Below the pieces are notes generated by a model, which saw only the letters and a program-made list of their open reading frames with translations, did not search any database and was not told the DNA's origin. From NCBI GenBank assembly GCA_001566965.1, contig LSNW01000030.1, positions 124,001 through 188,000 on the forward strand: a stretch of 64,000 nt of DNA. Direction: 5' to 3'. The stretch is from Methylothermaceae bacteria B42. Its GTDB lineage: Bacteria > Pseudomonadota > Gammaproteobacteria > Methylococcales > Methylothermaceae. The translations under genes and the position numbers were made by a program. Shown here piece by piece: positions 39,154 through 48,122 of this stretch. Position 1 is the first letter of the stretch. Each line of letters starts with the position of its first letter.

Positions 39154-39819
39154 ATGATCACCGACACCCTAGCCATCCTAAAACAAGTCTCCTTCCTCTC
39201 GGAAGTAGATGATGAGGCGCTCCTGGCCCTGGCCGAGAGAGCCACCATCAAATCCTTCGCCAATAATACGATTATATTGTACGAAGGGGATGAAACCGGT
39301 CCCTTGTATGTCGTCCTGTCGGGGAAGGTTAGGGTGTTTCTTTGCGATGACGAAGGGAAAGAAATCACCCTGACCCATTTGGGCCCTGGCACTTATTTTG
39401 GCGAACTGGCGCTGCTGGATGACGAACCCCGTTCTGCCTCGGTGATGACGCTGGATAAAACCACCTGCGGCATCATTTCCAAAAACACCTTCAAGGAGTG
39501 GCTGCATGCTCATCCGGAAGCGGCATTTCGCCTGATTCAGTCGCTGATCCAAAAGATTCGCCAACTCACCGACAATGTCCGCAGCCTGGCGCTTTCCAAT
39601 GTCTATGAAAGAATTGTCAAGGTATTGAACGAGCTTGCTGTTGAACGCGACGGCGTGCGAATCATCCCGGAGAAACTGACCCAGCAGGAACTGGCCAACC
39701 GGGTCGGCGCCTCCAGGGAGATGGTCAGCAAAATCATGAAGGAGTTGAAAAAGGGCGACTATATCAAGACCGAGGATCACCAATGGGTGATTTTGAAAAA
39801 ACTTCCCGCCTCTTGGTAG
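39154..39819 (+). CDS. Crp/Fnr-family transcriptional regulator
   Basis: A 221-residue regulator. The N-terminal cyclic-nucleotide-binding domain has phosphate-binding cassette FGELALLDDEPRSASV, with the Glu and Arg-Ser expected for cAMP binding. A dimer helix follows, then a C-terminal winged HTH with recognition segment QQELANRVGASREMVSKIM. No cysteine cluster, so it is not an Fnr oxygen sensor. It is 28 bases after the small membrane gene and probably the output of the cyclase encoded three genes upstream. Confidence 0.9.
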   Translation: MITDTLAILKQVSFLSEVDDEALLALAERATIKSFANNTIILYEGDETGPLYVVLSGKVRVFLCDDEGKEITLTHLGPGTYFGELALLDDEPRSASVMTLDKTTCGIISKNTFKEWLHAHPEAAFRLIQSLIQKIRQLTDNVRSLALSNVYERIVKVLNELAVERDGVRIIPEKLTQQELANRVGASREMVSKIMKELKKGDYIKTEDHQWVILKKLPASW

Positions 39820-39908
39820 TGTGAATTCAAGGCTAAAGCGCTTATCATCCTCCCAGAGATAGTTCCACCGATTCTTGCATTTTGCTTCTGCTAACCTATC
39901 CACTTCAA

Positions 39909-40084
39909 CCTAAATTCTGCAAGTGATTCGAGCACCGAGGGTGTCAAGCAAGGCTTTAGGCAAGGCGGTAAGCCAATTTTCGCGCAGGAGTAGCAGCGCT
40001 ACTTCGAGCATAAAATTGGTGCAGCCAACGCAGCATAAAGACTTGATTTGGCAGCCGAATGCCGAAACATTTGCAGAATTTAGG
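39909..40084. mobile_element. MITE, copy B (176 bp) with target duplication
   Basis: Ends CCTAAATTCTGCAA and TTGCAGAATTTAGG are perfect terminal inverted repeats. The element is flanked on both sides by TTCAA, a likely 5-bp target-site duplication. It is the inverse copy of 29757-29920 with a 12-base tandem-like extra segment near 39953. It lies in the 318-base gap between the Crp-type gene and the CcsA-like gene; the rest of that gap shows nothing notable. Confidence 0.85.
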
Positions 40085-40137
40085 TTCAATAATAAATCAC
40101 AATGTGACAGACTTATCCCGATTAGGGGAGGAGAGCC

Positions 40138-40965
40138 TTGTCGATAATAATTGTTTTAGCCATTTTGTTTGCTGTCATCTGTTACCTCGCCGCCAGTGGA
40201 ATGATACTGCTACGGCGCACCCAGAATGATGCCCCCGCCTTGATCAGTCCCAATTACCGCCCTTTTTACCTGGGGTTGGCCTGGCTCGCAGCGGGGCTGC
40301 ACAGTATTGTTCTGGCTCAAATCATCCCCGCCTCTGATGGGATCGATCTCAGCATCTTCAGTACCGCCGCTTTGGTAAGTTTGATGATTGTATTGTTGTT
40401 CTTGTTGGCGGCGGTCAACAAGCCAGTGGATAAACTGGGGATTGCGGTATTGCCCCTGGCTGCCATGACGTTACTGCTGCGGCTTGCTTACTCCGACCAA
40501 GTCCATATTTTGACCCATCTTTCCTGGCCCATGGAAATGCATATCCTGGTTTCCATTTTGGCTTTTAGCCTGCTCAATATCGCCGCGCTGCAGGCGTTGT
40601 TGCTGGCGCTGCAAGACTGGCAACTGCGCCGCAAGCACACCAATTGGTTTGTACGCTCCCTGCCGCCACTACAAACCATGGAATCGTTGTTGTTTCAAAT
40701 GATTGGCGTGGGATTCATTCTTCTGAGCCTGTCGCTGGCAACCGGCTTTGTCTTTCTTGAAGATTTATTCGCCCAGCATCTGGTCCACAAGACCGTCCTC
40801 TCCATTCTCTCGTGGCTGTTGTTTGCGGTGCTGTTGTGGGGCCGTTGGCGTTACGGGTGGCGGGGACGGACGGCGATCCGCTGGACACTGGGCGGATTCG
40901 CCGCCTTGGTGCTTGCTTATTTTGGCAGCAAGTTGGTGCTGGAAATTATTTTGCATCGAGTGTAA
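40138..40965 (+). CDS. CcsA/YpjD-family membrane protein
   Basis: A 275-residue integral membrane protein with eight hydrophobic segments and the cytochrome-c-assembly (CcsA/HemX) layout, including conserved His in GLHSIVLAQ, HLSWPMEMHILVSI and HLVHKTVLSI. It is the YpjD-type form that usually lies near ffh. It starts at TTG 40138, which is decided by a strong GGAGGAG site 5 bases upstream. Likely role: haem or cytochrome maturation; not proven. Confidence 0.82.
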   Translation: MSIIIVLAILFAVICYLAASGMILLRRTQNDAPALISPNYRPFYLGLAWLAAGLHSIVLAQIIPASDGIDLSIFSTAALVSLMIVLLFLLAAVNKPVDKLGIAVLPLAAMTLLLRLAYSDQVHILTHLSWPMEMHILVSILAFSLLNIAALQALLLALQDWQLRRKHTNWFVRSLPPLQTMESLLFQMIGVGFILLSLSLATGFVFLEDLFAQHLVHKTVLSILSWLLFAVLLWGRWRYGWRGRTAIRWTLGGFAALVLAYFGSKLVLEIILHRV

Positions 40966-41016
40966 GTGAAAATCCCCCCCTGTCATTTGCATTTTGCTTT
41001 CAGGGCGCTGCTCTGG

Positions 41017-41112
41017 ATTCCGGGTCTTCCTCCCGCTTCGCGGGAGTTCGCCCGGAATGACGCAAGCTGAAGTTCACGGGAACCGAAGCGTCATTCCCGC
41101 GAAAGCGGGAAT
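41017..41112. repeat. REP-like palindromic repeat cluster
   Basis: The first hairpin (41017-41058) pairs ATTCCGGG with CCCGGAAT around an inner CTCCCGC/GCGGGAG stem. The second (41093-41112) is ATTCCCGC-GAAA-GCGGGAAT. Both lie between two convergent genes, the CcsA-like gene and the FliT-like gene, as is usual for REP sequences, and may also limit transcription. Confidence 0.75.
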
Positions 41113-41180
41113 CCACACGCAGCCATAGCCAAATGTACTGGGATTCGATTATGTTGCTCCCCCAAAGCAACCTGTTGGAT

Positions 41181-41471
41181 TCAGGCTGTAAGCGGCTGGG
41201 CGTTGGCCGTGTTCATTGCCCCGGGATGGTAACCCCCCTCCCGTGCTTTGAGATAATGGACAATTTGCCGGTCGGTCTTTACCACAAAGCGTACCGCCTG
41301 GGAAAGTTCTTCAAACTGGTTTTGGCCAATCTTTTCCCGCACGTTTTTCAGCACAAAAAACCGCTCCCGCCCGATCCGGTCCACTTTGTCCCAGTGTTCG
41401 GCCTGGGCGGATGCCAGCATTTCACGGCTCAAGGTCATCACTTGTTGGATATCGTGGGTTACAGGGTTCAT
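41181..41471 (-). CDS. FliT-like flagellar protein 1
   Basis: A 96-residue, mainly helical protein (MTLSREMLASAQAEHWDKV, ERFFVLKNV). The pattern of an N-terminal helix with aromatic residue, then a short second helix, is that of FliT-type export chaperones. It ends the fliS cluster, 21 bases after a second similar gene. Similarity is by shape and position rather than by a strong motif. Confidence 0.55.
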   Translation of the reverse strand: MNPVTHDIQQVMTLSREMLASAQAEHWDKVDRIGRERFFVLKNVREKIGQNQFEELSQAVRFVVKTDRQIVHYLKAREGGYHPGAMNTANAQPLTA

Positions 41472-41492
41472 ACAAACTCCAAGGTTGAAAGG

Positions 41493-41810
41493 TTAACCAT
41501 CCACCGTCTGGTAGGCCCGGCTGGCTCGATTTTGTTTTTTCAGCTGTTGCAGCTGATGGGCAGCCTGGTCCCGTTCCTGACGAATCAGTTGCATCAAAGC
41601 GCTGTCCAGGGTCTGGATTTGTTCAACGACTTGGCGCAATGACTGTACCCCCTCTTCTCCCTCTGGAATCTTGAGAAATAATTGCTCCACTAGTTGCCGG
41701 CGTTTGATATCCATACCCCTTACCGTTTCAAAATCACCCTCACGAGCCGCAGCCAACATGGCCGAGCTCAATTCCAAAACGGTTTGGGAAATGTCGGAAA
41801 AAGAATTCAT
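41493..41810 (-). CDS. FliT-like flagellar export chaperone 2
   Basis: A 105-residue helical protein (LELSSAMLAAAREGDFETVRGMDIKRRQLVEQLF) typical of FliT, the chaperone of the filament cap FliD. ATG 41810 overlaps the fliS stop by 4 bases (ATGA), so translation is coupled. A second FliT-like gene follows immediately. Confidence 0.7.
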   Translation of the reverse strand: MNSFSDISQTVLELSSAMLAAAREGDFETVRGMDIKRRQLVEQLFLKIPEGEEGVQSLRQVVEQIQTLDSALMQLIRQERDQAAHQLQQLKKQNRASRAYQTVDG

Positions 41811-42232
41811 TGGGCGATTGCCATCTCAGGCACCCGCTTGCGCACTTCTGCCGGAATCGCCACCCAGGCGGTTTTGATCTCCCGGATCAGACTGCTGACT
41901 TCATCCAGGATTTTGCCATCGCTATGTAGATTGGCTTCCAGCAGACGCTGCTGCATGTAGGCATACAGATTATCCAGATTCTCCGCCAATTCCCCTCCGG
42001 CTTCCTTGTTCAAGCTGGCGCGCAAGCCATCGATAATGGCAATGGTCTGGCCGATGCGCTGGCCCTTTTGGGGAATGTCCCCCCTTTCAATCGCCCCCTT
42101 GGCGATGGCAATCCGCTCCAAGGCGCCATCAAAAAGCATGGTAATCAGTTGATGGGGATCAGCGGTATCGGCACCCACGTGAGTACCGACCTTTTTGTAT
42201 GCATTCATTGCGTGATTCGCTGCCATATTCAT
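41807..42232 (-). CDS. fliS: Flagellar export chaperone FliS
   Basis: A 141-residue cytoplasmic chaperone that keeps flagellin unpolymerised before export. Typical features: an N-terminal AYKKVG, then DPHQLITMLFDGALERIAIAKGAIERGD, then QRIGQTIAIIDGLRASL. It lies 18 bases after fliD on the minus strand and overlaps the FliT-like gene. Confidence 0.93.
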   Translation of the reverse strand: MNMAANHAMNAYKKVGTHVGADTADPHQLITMLFDGALERIAIAKGAIERGDIPQKGQRIGQTIAIIDGLRASLNKEAGGELAENLDNLYAYMQQRLLEANLHSDGKILDEVSSLIREIKTAWVAIPAEVRKRVPEMAIAQ

Positions 42233-42250
42233 CGATGTTATCGCTCCTGT

Positions 42251-44296
42251 TTACTTTTTACTTACATTGTTGAAGGGCAGGGTCGCCAGTTGCTGGCCCA
42301 AAAATGTTCCCATCCCCTGCAATTGCCCCAGCAGGCTGTCCATAGCGTTGAATTTATCCAGAAACCGTTTTTCCAGTTCGGCCATCCGGTCATTCAATTT
42401 AAAACGCTCATCATTGATATCATTCAGGCTTTTTTGAAGGCCCTCGGTACGCGCCGTCACTGAGCCATCGCTATCGAGCAATCCCCCAAGAACATTGTCA
42501 AGGCGGTTCATCAAGCCCCGGGAAAAAGTCACCGACCCCAGGAAACCGCTGGCGCCATCTTCTATAAACAATTTCATGCCGATGGCATCGCCCTGGGTTC
42601 CTTTCAAATATTGCCCGTCCGCCTCGGCGGCGAATCCGCCGATGGAACCTGCCATGTTTTGTCCGGCGGTGCCGGCCGCCACGTTCAAGCCAATGGCGGA
42701 AGAATTGCTGTCCACTTCGGTGATTTCCACCTGGGAGTCTTCCCCGTACTTTTGCGACTGGATGACAAATCGGTTATTGTCCGAATCGTAACTAACCGAA
42801 ACTTTTGCTCCGGCGGAACTCAAGGTGCTGTCGCCATTGATCCGCGCCTGTATCTCGGCCGCCAGCGCTTCCTTGCTGGCATAGGTCTTTTGTGTGAGCT
42901 GAATCTGGCCGGAAGAGGTGCCATCCACCTTGATGCGGAAAGTGTCGTTACTGTCGTCCACGGTCAGGGAACTCACCGCGCCACCATTGAGAACGCCTCG
43001 GGTGGCTTCTTGGGTAATGGACACCGAATAGCTGCCGGTTTTCGTCGCTGAACTGTTCTCAATGAATTTGACCCGCGGATCGGAGGTGATCCCGGTCTCG
43101 GAAAAGACCGCCGCCACCCCTTCCGGATCTTTTTTCAAAGCCGATTCCAGTTTGGACGAGTCAAACTCCAAAGTACCGTCCGCCTGGGTCTTGATGCCCA
43201 AATCCACCAGGGTGCGCACCGCGGCGGACTCCAACCCACTCACCACATCCCCCATTACCCGCCGGATTTGGGACATGGCATTGCGGATGGTGCCGTCCCC
43301 CAGCAAAATGCTGCCCTGCTGGGTTTCCGGATTATAGGAAGTCAAATCCTTGACCACGCCAACCAGGGCGTTGTAGCCCTCGACGAATTTGGTCACCGAC
43401 TCCACAATATTGCCCGTATTGGGGGCAACTTTGACATTCACCGTCTCCCCCGGCTTGGCCTGATTCAGGTTGATGGTCACCCCTTTCAGGGTCTTGTCCA
43501 GGGTATTGGACGCGCTGGTGATATCCAGGCCGTTGAAGCTGACCACCGCATCCTTGGCTTCCATGGTCTGGGTCATATTCATGGCGCTATCGTTGAAGGC
43601 GAGGCGGGACAAACCGCTGGCATCGGCATTATCACCATCGCTATCGCTCACCTCAATCTGCATGCTGTTGGCCTTGCCGGTATCTTCCGAGGACAGCACC
43701 AACCGGTAACCGCCGCCATCGTAAACAATATTGGCGCTGACACCCCCACCGGCCTTATTGATGGCATCGCGAAGGCCCGTCAAGGTGTTGTTGGTATCAT
43801 CCAGATCAATGGTCAAGGTCCCTTTGGCCGGGTTTTGGGTGAAGCTATAGGTAGTGGTTTCCTCTCCCGTATCTGGGTCTGTGATAGTCCCCAGCTCTGT
43901 AGTGCCAAAACGAATCGTCAAGGTGCCGCTGCCGACAATGTCATCGGGGTCGGCAAAGGAACCACTGGCCAAACCGTGGGATTGGGCCAGTTGCTTGACT
44001 TCCAGGTTGAAACTGCCGACCTCGGCATTGGAGGAAGCAGAAGCGGTCAAAACATCCTCGTTACTGGACGTGGCAGACAACGCCTCGAAGTTCGAACTAT
44101 TGCGCAGCCCCGCCAGGCTGGACCGAAACTCCGATAACGCGCTTTTGAACGTTCCGTAGGAGGAAATCTTGGCCTGCAGGTCAGCTTCCTTACGGTCGAG
44201 TTGGGTGGAGACCGGCACTCTTTCTGCCTCAACAAGCTTTTGCACGATACCGGCAATGTCCAGCCCGGAACCTAACCCTGTGGAAGTAATCGCCAC
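42251..44296 (-). CDS. fliD: Flagellar filament capping protein FliD
   Basis: A 681-residue HAP2/FliD protein that caps the filament and catalyses flagellin assembly. The N-terminal family block is GLGSGLDIAGIVQKLVEAER. A long variable middle follows, and the C-terminal coiled-coil ends RMAELEKRFLDKFNAMDSLLGQLQ with the usual LxxQLATL tail. It is longer than the ~470-residue enteric form; the extra length is in the central domains. Gene order flaG-fliD-fliS on one strand is standard. Confidence 0.93.
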   Translation of the reverse strand: MAITSTGLGSGLDIAGIVQKLVEAERVPVSTQLDRKEADLQAKISSYGTFKSALSEFRSSLAGLRNSSNFEALSATSSNEDVLTASASSNAEVGSFNLEVKQLAQSHGLASGSFADPDDIVGSGTLTIRFGTTELGTITDPDTGEETTTYSFTQNPAKGTLTIDLDDTNNTLTGLRDAINKAGGGVSANIVYDGGGYRLVLSSEDTGKANSMQIEVSDSDGDNADASGLSRLAFNDSAMNMTQTMEAKDAVVSFNGLDITSASNTLDKTLKGVTINLNQAKPGETVNVKVAPNTGNIVESVTKFVEGYNALVGVVKDLTSYNPETQQGSILLGDGTIRNAMSQIRRVMGDVVSGLESAAVRTLVDLGIKTQADGTLEFDSSKLESALKKDPEGVAAVFSETGITSDPRVKFIENSSATKTGSYSVSITQEATRGVLNGGAVSSLTVDDSNDTFRIKVDGTSSGQIQLTQKTYASKEALAAEIQARINGDSTLSSAGAKVSVSYDSDNNRFVIQSQKYGEDSQVEITEVDSNSSAIGLNVAAGTAGQNMAGSIGGFAAEADGQYLKGTQGDAIGMKLFIEDGASGFLGSVTFSRGLMNRLDNVLGGLLDSDGSVTARTEGLQKSLNDINDERFKLNDRMAELEKRFLDKFNAMDSLLGQLQGMGTFLGQQLATLPFNNVSKK

Positions 44297-44318
44297 GATA
44301 TTACCCTCTTTTTTTATC

Positions 44319-44699
44319 TCAAGCCTGTTCTTTCACCAACAGCCCGCCGGATTCCTGCAGGCGCTCGGCGAATTCGATGATTTCCTTGGGCGGAATCGAG
44401 CGAATCACCTCATCGGTTTCCGCATCCTTGACCTCAATCACTATCTTGCCCAAGGCGTCATTCATGCTGAAACTCAACTTGCGGTCGACCTTTTGCATGT
44501 AATCGTTGAGATGGGCCACCGCATTACTAATGCTTTCTTTGTCAAGCGCTGCCTGCTCTTGATCACCAGCGTTCTCCCCCCCCGCCGAAACCTGCCGAGA
44601 ACCACCGAAAACCTGAGCCTTGTCTAATTTCATCGGCTCTTTCAAGGCGCTGATGCGGGAAAAATCCGCCACTGCGCCCGCTAGTCTGTTTGTTTCCAT
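44319..44699 (-). CDS. flaG: FlaG-family flagellar protein
   Basis: A 126-residue protein with the FlaG signature in its C-terminal half (KLSFSMNDALGKIVIEVKDA, VIRSIPPKEIIEFAERL). It influences filament length in other bacteria. It lies 22 bases before fliD. The first 60 residues are low-complexity and unconserved-looking. Confidence 0.88.
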   Translation of the reverse strand: METNRLAGAVADFSRISALKEPMKLDKAQVFGGSRQVSAGGENAGDQEQAALDKESISNAVAHLNDYMQKVDRKLSFSMNDALGKIVIEVKDAETDEVIRSIPPKEIIEFAERLQESGGLLVKEQA

Positions 44700-44730
44700 G
44701 GTTCTACCTCTCTACTTTGTCACTGCCGGA

Positions 44731-44752
44731 GGCGGCGGAGGATCCCGCCGCC
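44731..44752 (-). terminator. Strong hairpin between flagellin 1 and flaG
   Basis: Perfect 8-bp GC stem GGCGGCGG / CCGCCGCC with a 6-base loop, 22 bases after the flagellin stop. No T-run, so it may attenuate rather than end transcription, giving more flagellin than flaG-fliD message. Confidence 0.5.
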
Positions 44753-44773
44753 CGTTGCGCTTTACCCTCAAGG

Positions 44774-46261
44774 TTAGCCGATCAGTGACAACACGCTTTG
44801 TGATGACGCATTGGCCTGGGCCAACATGGAGATGCCTGCCTGTTGCAGAATCTGAGTCCGCGCCAGCTCTGCCGATTCCTTGGCGAAATCCGCATCCTGA
44901 ATCCGCGAGCGGGAAGCGGATACGTTTTGAGAGACGTTTTCCAAGTTTGAAATGGTGGAAGACAGGCGGTTTTGCACCGCGCCCAGGTCACCGCGGGTAT
45001 CGGCAATGAAGGCAAGCGCCCCATCAATGACCGAGATAGCGTCATTGGCGCCGGATTGGGTGCCGATGTCAATGGCGCTAACTTTTTCCAATCCGGAGCT
45101 AACGGGATTGGTGCCGTTAATTAACGTACTATTAGTATCATCTGAGGTTACAGTAAAAGACTTATGAGATTCGAAAATAACGTTACCGCCAACCGTTGCC
45201 TCTGTATCAGTCGCCACATCCAAAGTAACAGCGCTACCTACTTCTGTACTACCGTCTTCCTCCAAACCAGTGACATCCAAATCAACATTGGCAGAAGAAT
45301 AACTATCAATAGTGATGTCATATCCCTCATCATTTTTTAAAATGATGCCTTTCTTATCATCTGTCAGAACAGCGCTAATACCAGTATCTCCTGCTTGATC
45401 ATTGATAGCTTTAGCTAACTCTGTTAAGTCATTCAAATCACTTATCTGGGCAGAAACGGTCACCTTGTCGGTTTCATTTTTACCATACAAATCAAAGGAA
45501 AGTGATCCTGCGCTTCCGGTAACGTTATCAATCTTTGCATAGGTCACCGCCCTTGCAGTTACTCCGGTTTTTTCTGATTTAGCGTTTATACCATCAACAA
45601 TAGTTTTGGCACTACTAGCTGCTCCAACCGATATAGTATCAGAGCCCAGTGAACCTGCTACTGTTAAGGTTTGGCTACCTACGTTGTTCGATGTAGCATT
45701 ATTTGCTTCGGTTATTACCCCAGCAGCATCGTAATTTGATTGTTTATGAACACCCATCGCCTCAGTCCGGGCATCACCCACAGTAATGCTTATACTTTGG
45801 TTGGCGAAAGCACCCACTTGAATCTGCTGGCCACTAAAGCTTCCATCTAATAGTTTCTTGCCATTAAAAGTGGTTTGATTGGCAATTCGATCCAGCTCCT
45901 GGGTTAGCTGGTTTACTTCCTTTTGCAGGTTAGCCCGGTCTGCGGCGGTGTTGGTGTCGTTGGCAGACTGAATGGACAACTCACGAATCCGCTGCAAGAT
46001 ATTGGTGGATTCCTGTAGAGCACCTTCAGCGGTCTGGGCCATGGATATACCATCATTGGCATTTCTCGTGGCCTGATTCAAACCCCGGATCTGTGACGTC
46101 ATCCGGTCGGAAATGGCAAGACCTGCGGCATCGTCCTTGGCGCTGTTGATGCGCAAGCCTGAGGATAATCTTTCCATAGCCGTTTGCATGGAATTTTGAC
46201 TTCTGCTCAACTGACGCTGGGCATTGATGGAAGACACATTGGTATTGATGATTTGAGCCAT
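44774..46261 (-). CDS. fliC: Flagellin 1
   Basis: A 495-residue filament subunit. Conserved D0/D1 ends: [18 protein letters not shown] and the N-terminal helix with [21 protein letters not shown]-terminus [20 protein letters not shown]...[11 protein letters not shown]. The middle (about 170-390) is variable and encoded by visibly AT-richer DNA than the ends. AGGAGG precedes the start and a good sigma-28 promoter lies at 46323-46349. Paralogue of the next gene upstream and of identical length. Confidence 0.96.
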   Translation of the reverse strand: MAQIINTNVSSINAQRQLSRSQNSMQTAMERLSSGLRINSAKDDAAGLAISDRMTSQIRGLNQATRNANDGISMAQTAEGALQESTNILQRIRELSIQSANDTNTAADRANLQKEVNQLTQELDRIANQTTFNGKKLLDGSFSGQQIQVGAFANQSISITVGDARTEAMGVHKQSNYDAAGVITEANNATSNNVGSQTLTVAGSLGSDTISVGAASSAKTIVDGINAKSEKTGVTARAVTYAKIDNVTGSAGSLSFDLYGKNETDKVTVSAQISDLNDLTELAKAINDQAGDTGISAVLTDDKKGIILKNDEGYDITIDSYSSANVDLDVTGLEEDGSTEVGSAVTLDVATDTEATVGGNVIFESHKSFTVTSDDTNSTLINGTNPVSSGLEKVSAIDIGTQSGANDAISVIDGALAFIADTRGDLGAVQNRLSSTISNLENVSQNVSASRSRIQDADFAKESAELARTQILQQAGISMLAQANASSQSVLSLIG

Positions 46262-46322
46262 TAGAAATTACCTCCTGGTAATGGTCGGGTTGAAATCTAT
46301 TTGCATATTGCATTCAACCCCT

Positions 46323-46349
46323 GTATCGACCGGGCAGGCGAAAGCTTTA
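46323..46349 (-). promoter_or_regulatory. Sigma-28 (FliA) promoter of flagellin 1
   Basis: Read on the minus strand: TAAA, 15 bases, then GTCGATAC (consensus GCCGATAA). It is 62 bases upstream of the flagellin start, consistent with a class III flagellar promoter. Confidence 0.65.
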
Positions 46350-46380
46350 ACCCGAAGGTTAAAATTTGGCACAAATCTTC

Positions 46381-46409
46381 AAAAAAGCGGGAGCGGCAGA
46401 CCCGCTCCC
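46381..46409 (-). terminator. Intrinsic terminator of flagellin 2
   Basis: Stem GGGAGCGG / CCGCTCCC with a 5-base loop, followed on the minus strand by GC and six T residues, 15 bases after the flagellin 2 stop. It separates the two flagellin transcription units. Confidence 0.85.
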
Positions 46410-46423
46410 TACCCCCCTACACG

Positions 46424-47911
46424 CTAACCTTGCAACAGCGAGAGTACATTTTGGTTCGACGCATTGGCCTGGGCCAGCATGGCGGTTCCAGCCTGTTGCA
46501 ATATCTGGGTCCGGGCCAGTTCCGCCGATTCCTTGGCGAAATCGGCATCCTGAATCCGGGAGCGGGAAGCCGCCACGTTTTGGGAAACGTTCTCCAGATT
46601 GGCAATGGTTGAGGAAAAGCGGTTCTGGATCGCCCCCAAGTCTCCCCGAGCATCGGCGATGAAGGCCAAAGCGCCATCAATCACGGAAATGGCATCGGTC
46701 GCCCCCCGTTGGGTGCCGATGTTTATATTGCTAACGTTCTCCAGGCTAGAACCCAATGGCGTCGTTGCCGCGCTCAAAAAGGTGGTTCCTGCGGAAGACT
46801 CCAAGGTAAAGGCCTTGTGGGATTCGACGATGACATTGCCACCCACGGTTGCCGATCCGCCGGCGCTCAAGGTGACCGCATTGGGGACCGGATTTTTGGC
46901 ATCGCCGTCTTCCTTCAGACCTTCCATATCCAGGGTGGTGGTACTGGAAGCATAGACATCGATGGTAATGTCAAACCCCTCCTCATTTTTGAGAACGAGA
47001 CTGCTTTTGTCCTCGGCCAACACCGCGCTAACCCCGGTTTCGCCGGTATGGTCGTTGATGGCCTTGGCCAGTTCGGTCAAATCTGTGGTACTGCTGATCT
47101 GGGCCGAAACCTTGACCGGCGTGGTTTCGTTCTTACCATAAAGATCGAAAGACAACTGACCCGGCGCGCTGGCGCCACTGAGTTTGGCATAAGTGACCGC
47201 CCGGGCGGTCACTCCGGTGGACTCGGAAACGCCGTTGATGCCGTCGGCGATGCTCTTGGCGGTCTCACCGGCGACCACGGAGACTACTTCGTTGCCCAAA
47301 AAACCGTCCACGGTAATGTCCTGGGCACCGACATTATTGGTGGTGGCCCCGACCGCGCTGTTGATCGTGCCAGCGGCATCGTCATTGGTCATCTTGTTGA
47401 CCCCCATGGTCTGGGTCCGGGCGTTGCCGACAGTAACGCTGATGCTTTGGTCAGCAAAGGCGCCGATCTGGAATTCCTGGCCGTTGAAGGTACCATCCAG
47501 CAGCTTTTTGCCATTGAAGGTAGTGTGAGTAGCTATGCGGTCCAATTCCTGAACCAACTGGTTGATTTCCTTTTGCAAGTTGGCGCGGTCGGCGGCAGTG
47601 TTGGTGTCGTTGGCCGACTGGATTGATAGTTCCCGCATCCGTTGCAAAATGTTGGTGGATTCCTGTAATGCGCCTTCCGCAGTTTGCGCCAGTGAGATAC
47701 CATCGTTGGCGTTACGCACTGCTTGATTCAAGCCACGAATCTGGGCAGTCATACGGTCGGAGATGGCTAAACCTGCGGCATCGTCCTTGGCGCTGTTAAT
47801 ACGCAGTCCTGAAGACAACCGCTCCATGGCCGTTTGCATAGCATCCTGACTACGGTTCAATTGCCGCTGGGTATTAATGGAGGCAATATTCGTATTGATT
47901 ACTTGTGGCAT
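46424..47911 (-). CDS. fliC: Flagellin 2
   Basis: A 495-residue flagellin closely similar to flagellin 1 at both ends ([40 protein letters not shown]), with a diverged centre that still aligns throughout ([29 protein letters not shown]). Base composition is even across the gene, unlike flagellin 1. A terminator follows. Upstream bases 47961-47988 hold only a weak sigma-28-like match, so I do not call a promoter. Confidence 0.96.
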   Translation of the reverse strand: MPQVINTNIASINTQRQLNRSQDAMQTAMERLSSGLRINSAKDDAAGLAISDRMTAQIRGLNQAVRNANDGISLAQTAEGALQESTNILQRMRELSIQSANDTNTAADRANLQKEINQLVQELDRIATHTTFNGKKLLDGTFNGQEFQIGAFADQSISVTVGNARTQTMGVNKMTNDDAAGTINSAVGATTNNVGAQDITVDGFLGNEVVSVVAGETAKSIADGINGVSESTGVTARAVTYAKLSGASAPGQLSFDLYGKNETTPVKVSAQISSTTDLTELAKAINDHTGETGVSAVLAEDKSSLVLKNEEGFDITIDVYASSTTTLDMEGLKEDGDAKNPVPNAVTLSAGGSATVGGNVIVESHKAFTLESSAGTTFLSAATTPLGSSLENVSNINIGTQRGATDAISVIDGALAFIADARGDLGAIQNRFSSTIANLENVSQNVAASRSRIQDADFAKESAELARTQILQQAGTAMLAQANASNQNVLSLLQG

Positions 47912-48122
47912 GGTTAAACTCCCTGATGGCTCAAATTTTTCATCACCGGATACCTAGCAACATCGGGGCCAACTTTTATAACCATTAAATATCAATCGCT
48001 TATAAAAACACAATTGCCTTTTCGGCAAAGTTTTGCCGGCAATTTGTCACTGCGGCGGCAATGTTTTGTTTCACTGTCTATGCTGGTGAGCATTCCAAGC
48101 GCTAAAGCATTAAAATAACCCC

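Noticed and set aside
40966-41180. CRISPR-like repeats
   Set aside because: The repeated palindromes are REP-type hairpins without regular spacers; no cas gene in the window.
43268-44137. 289-codon plus-strand frame
   Set aside because: Antisense shadow of fliD; composition typical of a shadow frame (His/Gly/Ile-rich).
46709-47626. 305-codon plus-strand frame
   Set aside because: Antisense to flagellin 2.
47960-47988. Sigma-28 promoter for flagellin 2
   Set aside because: The -10-like CCCGATGT lacks a TAAA box at the right spacing, unlike the good match before flagellin 1.
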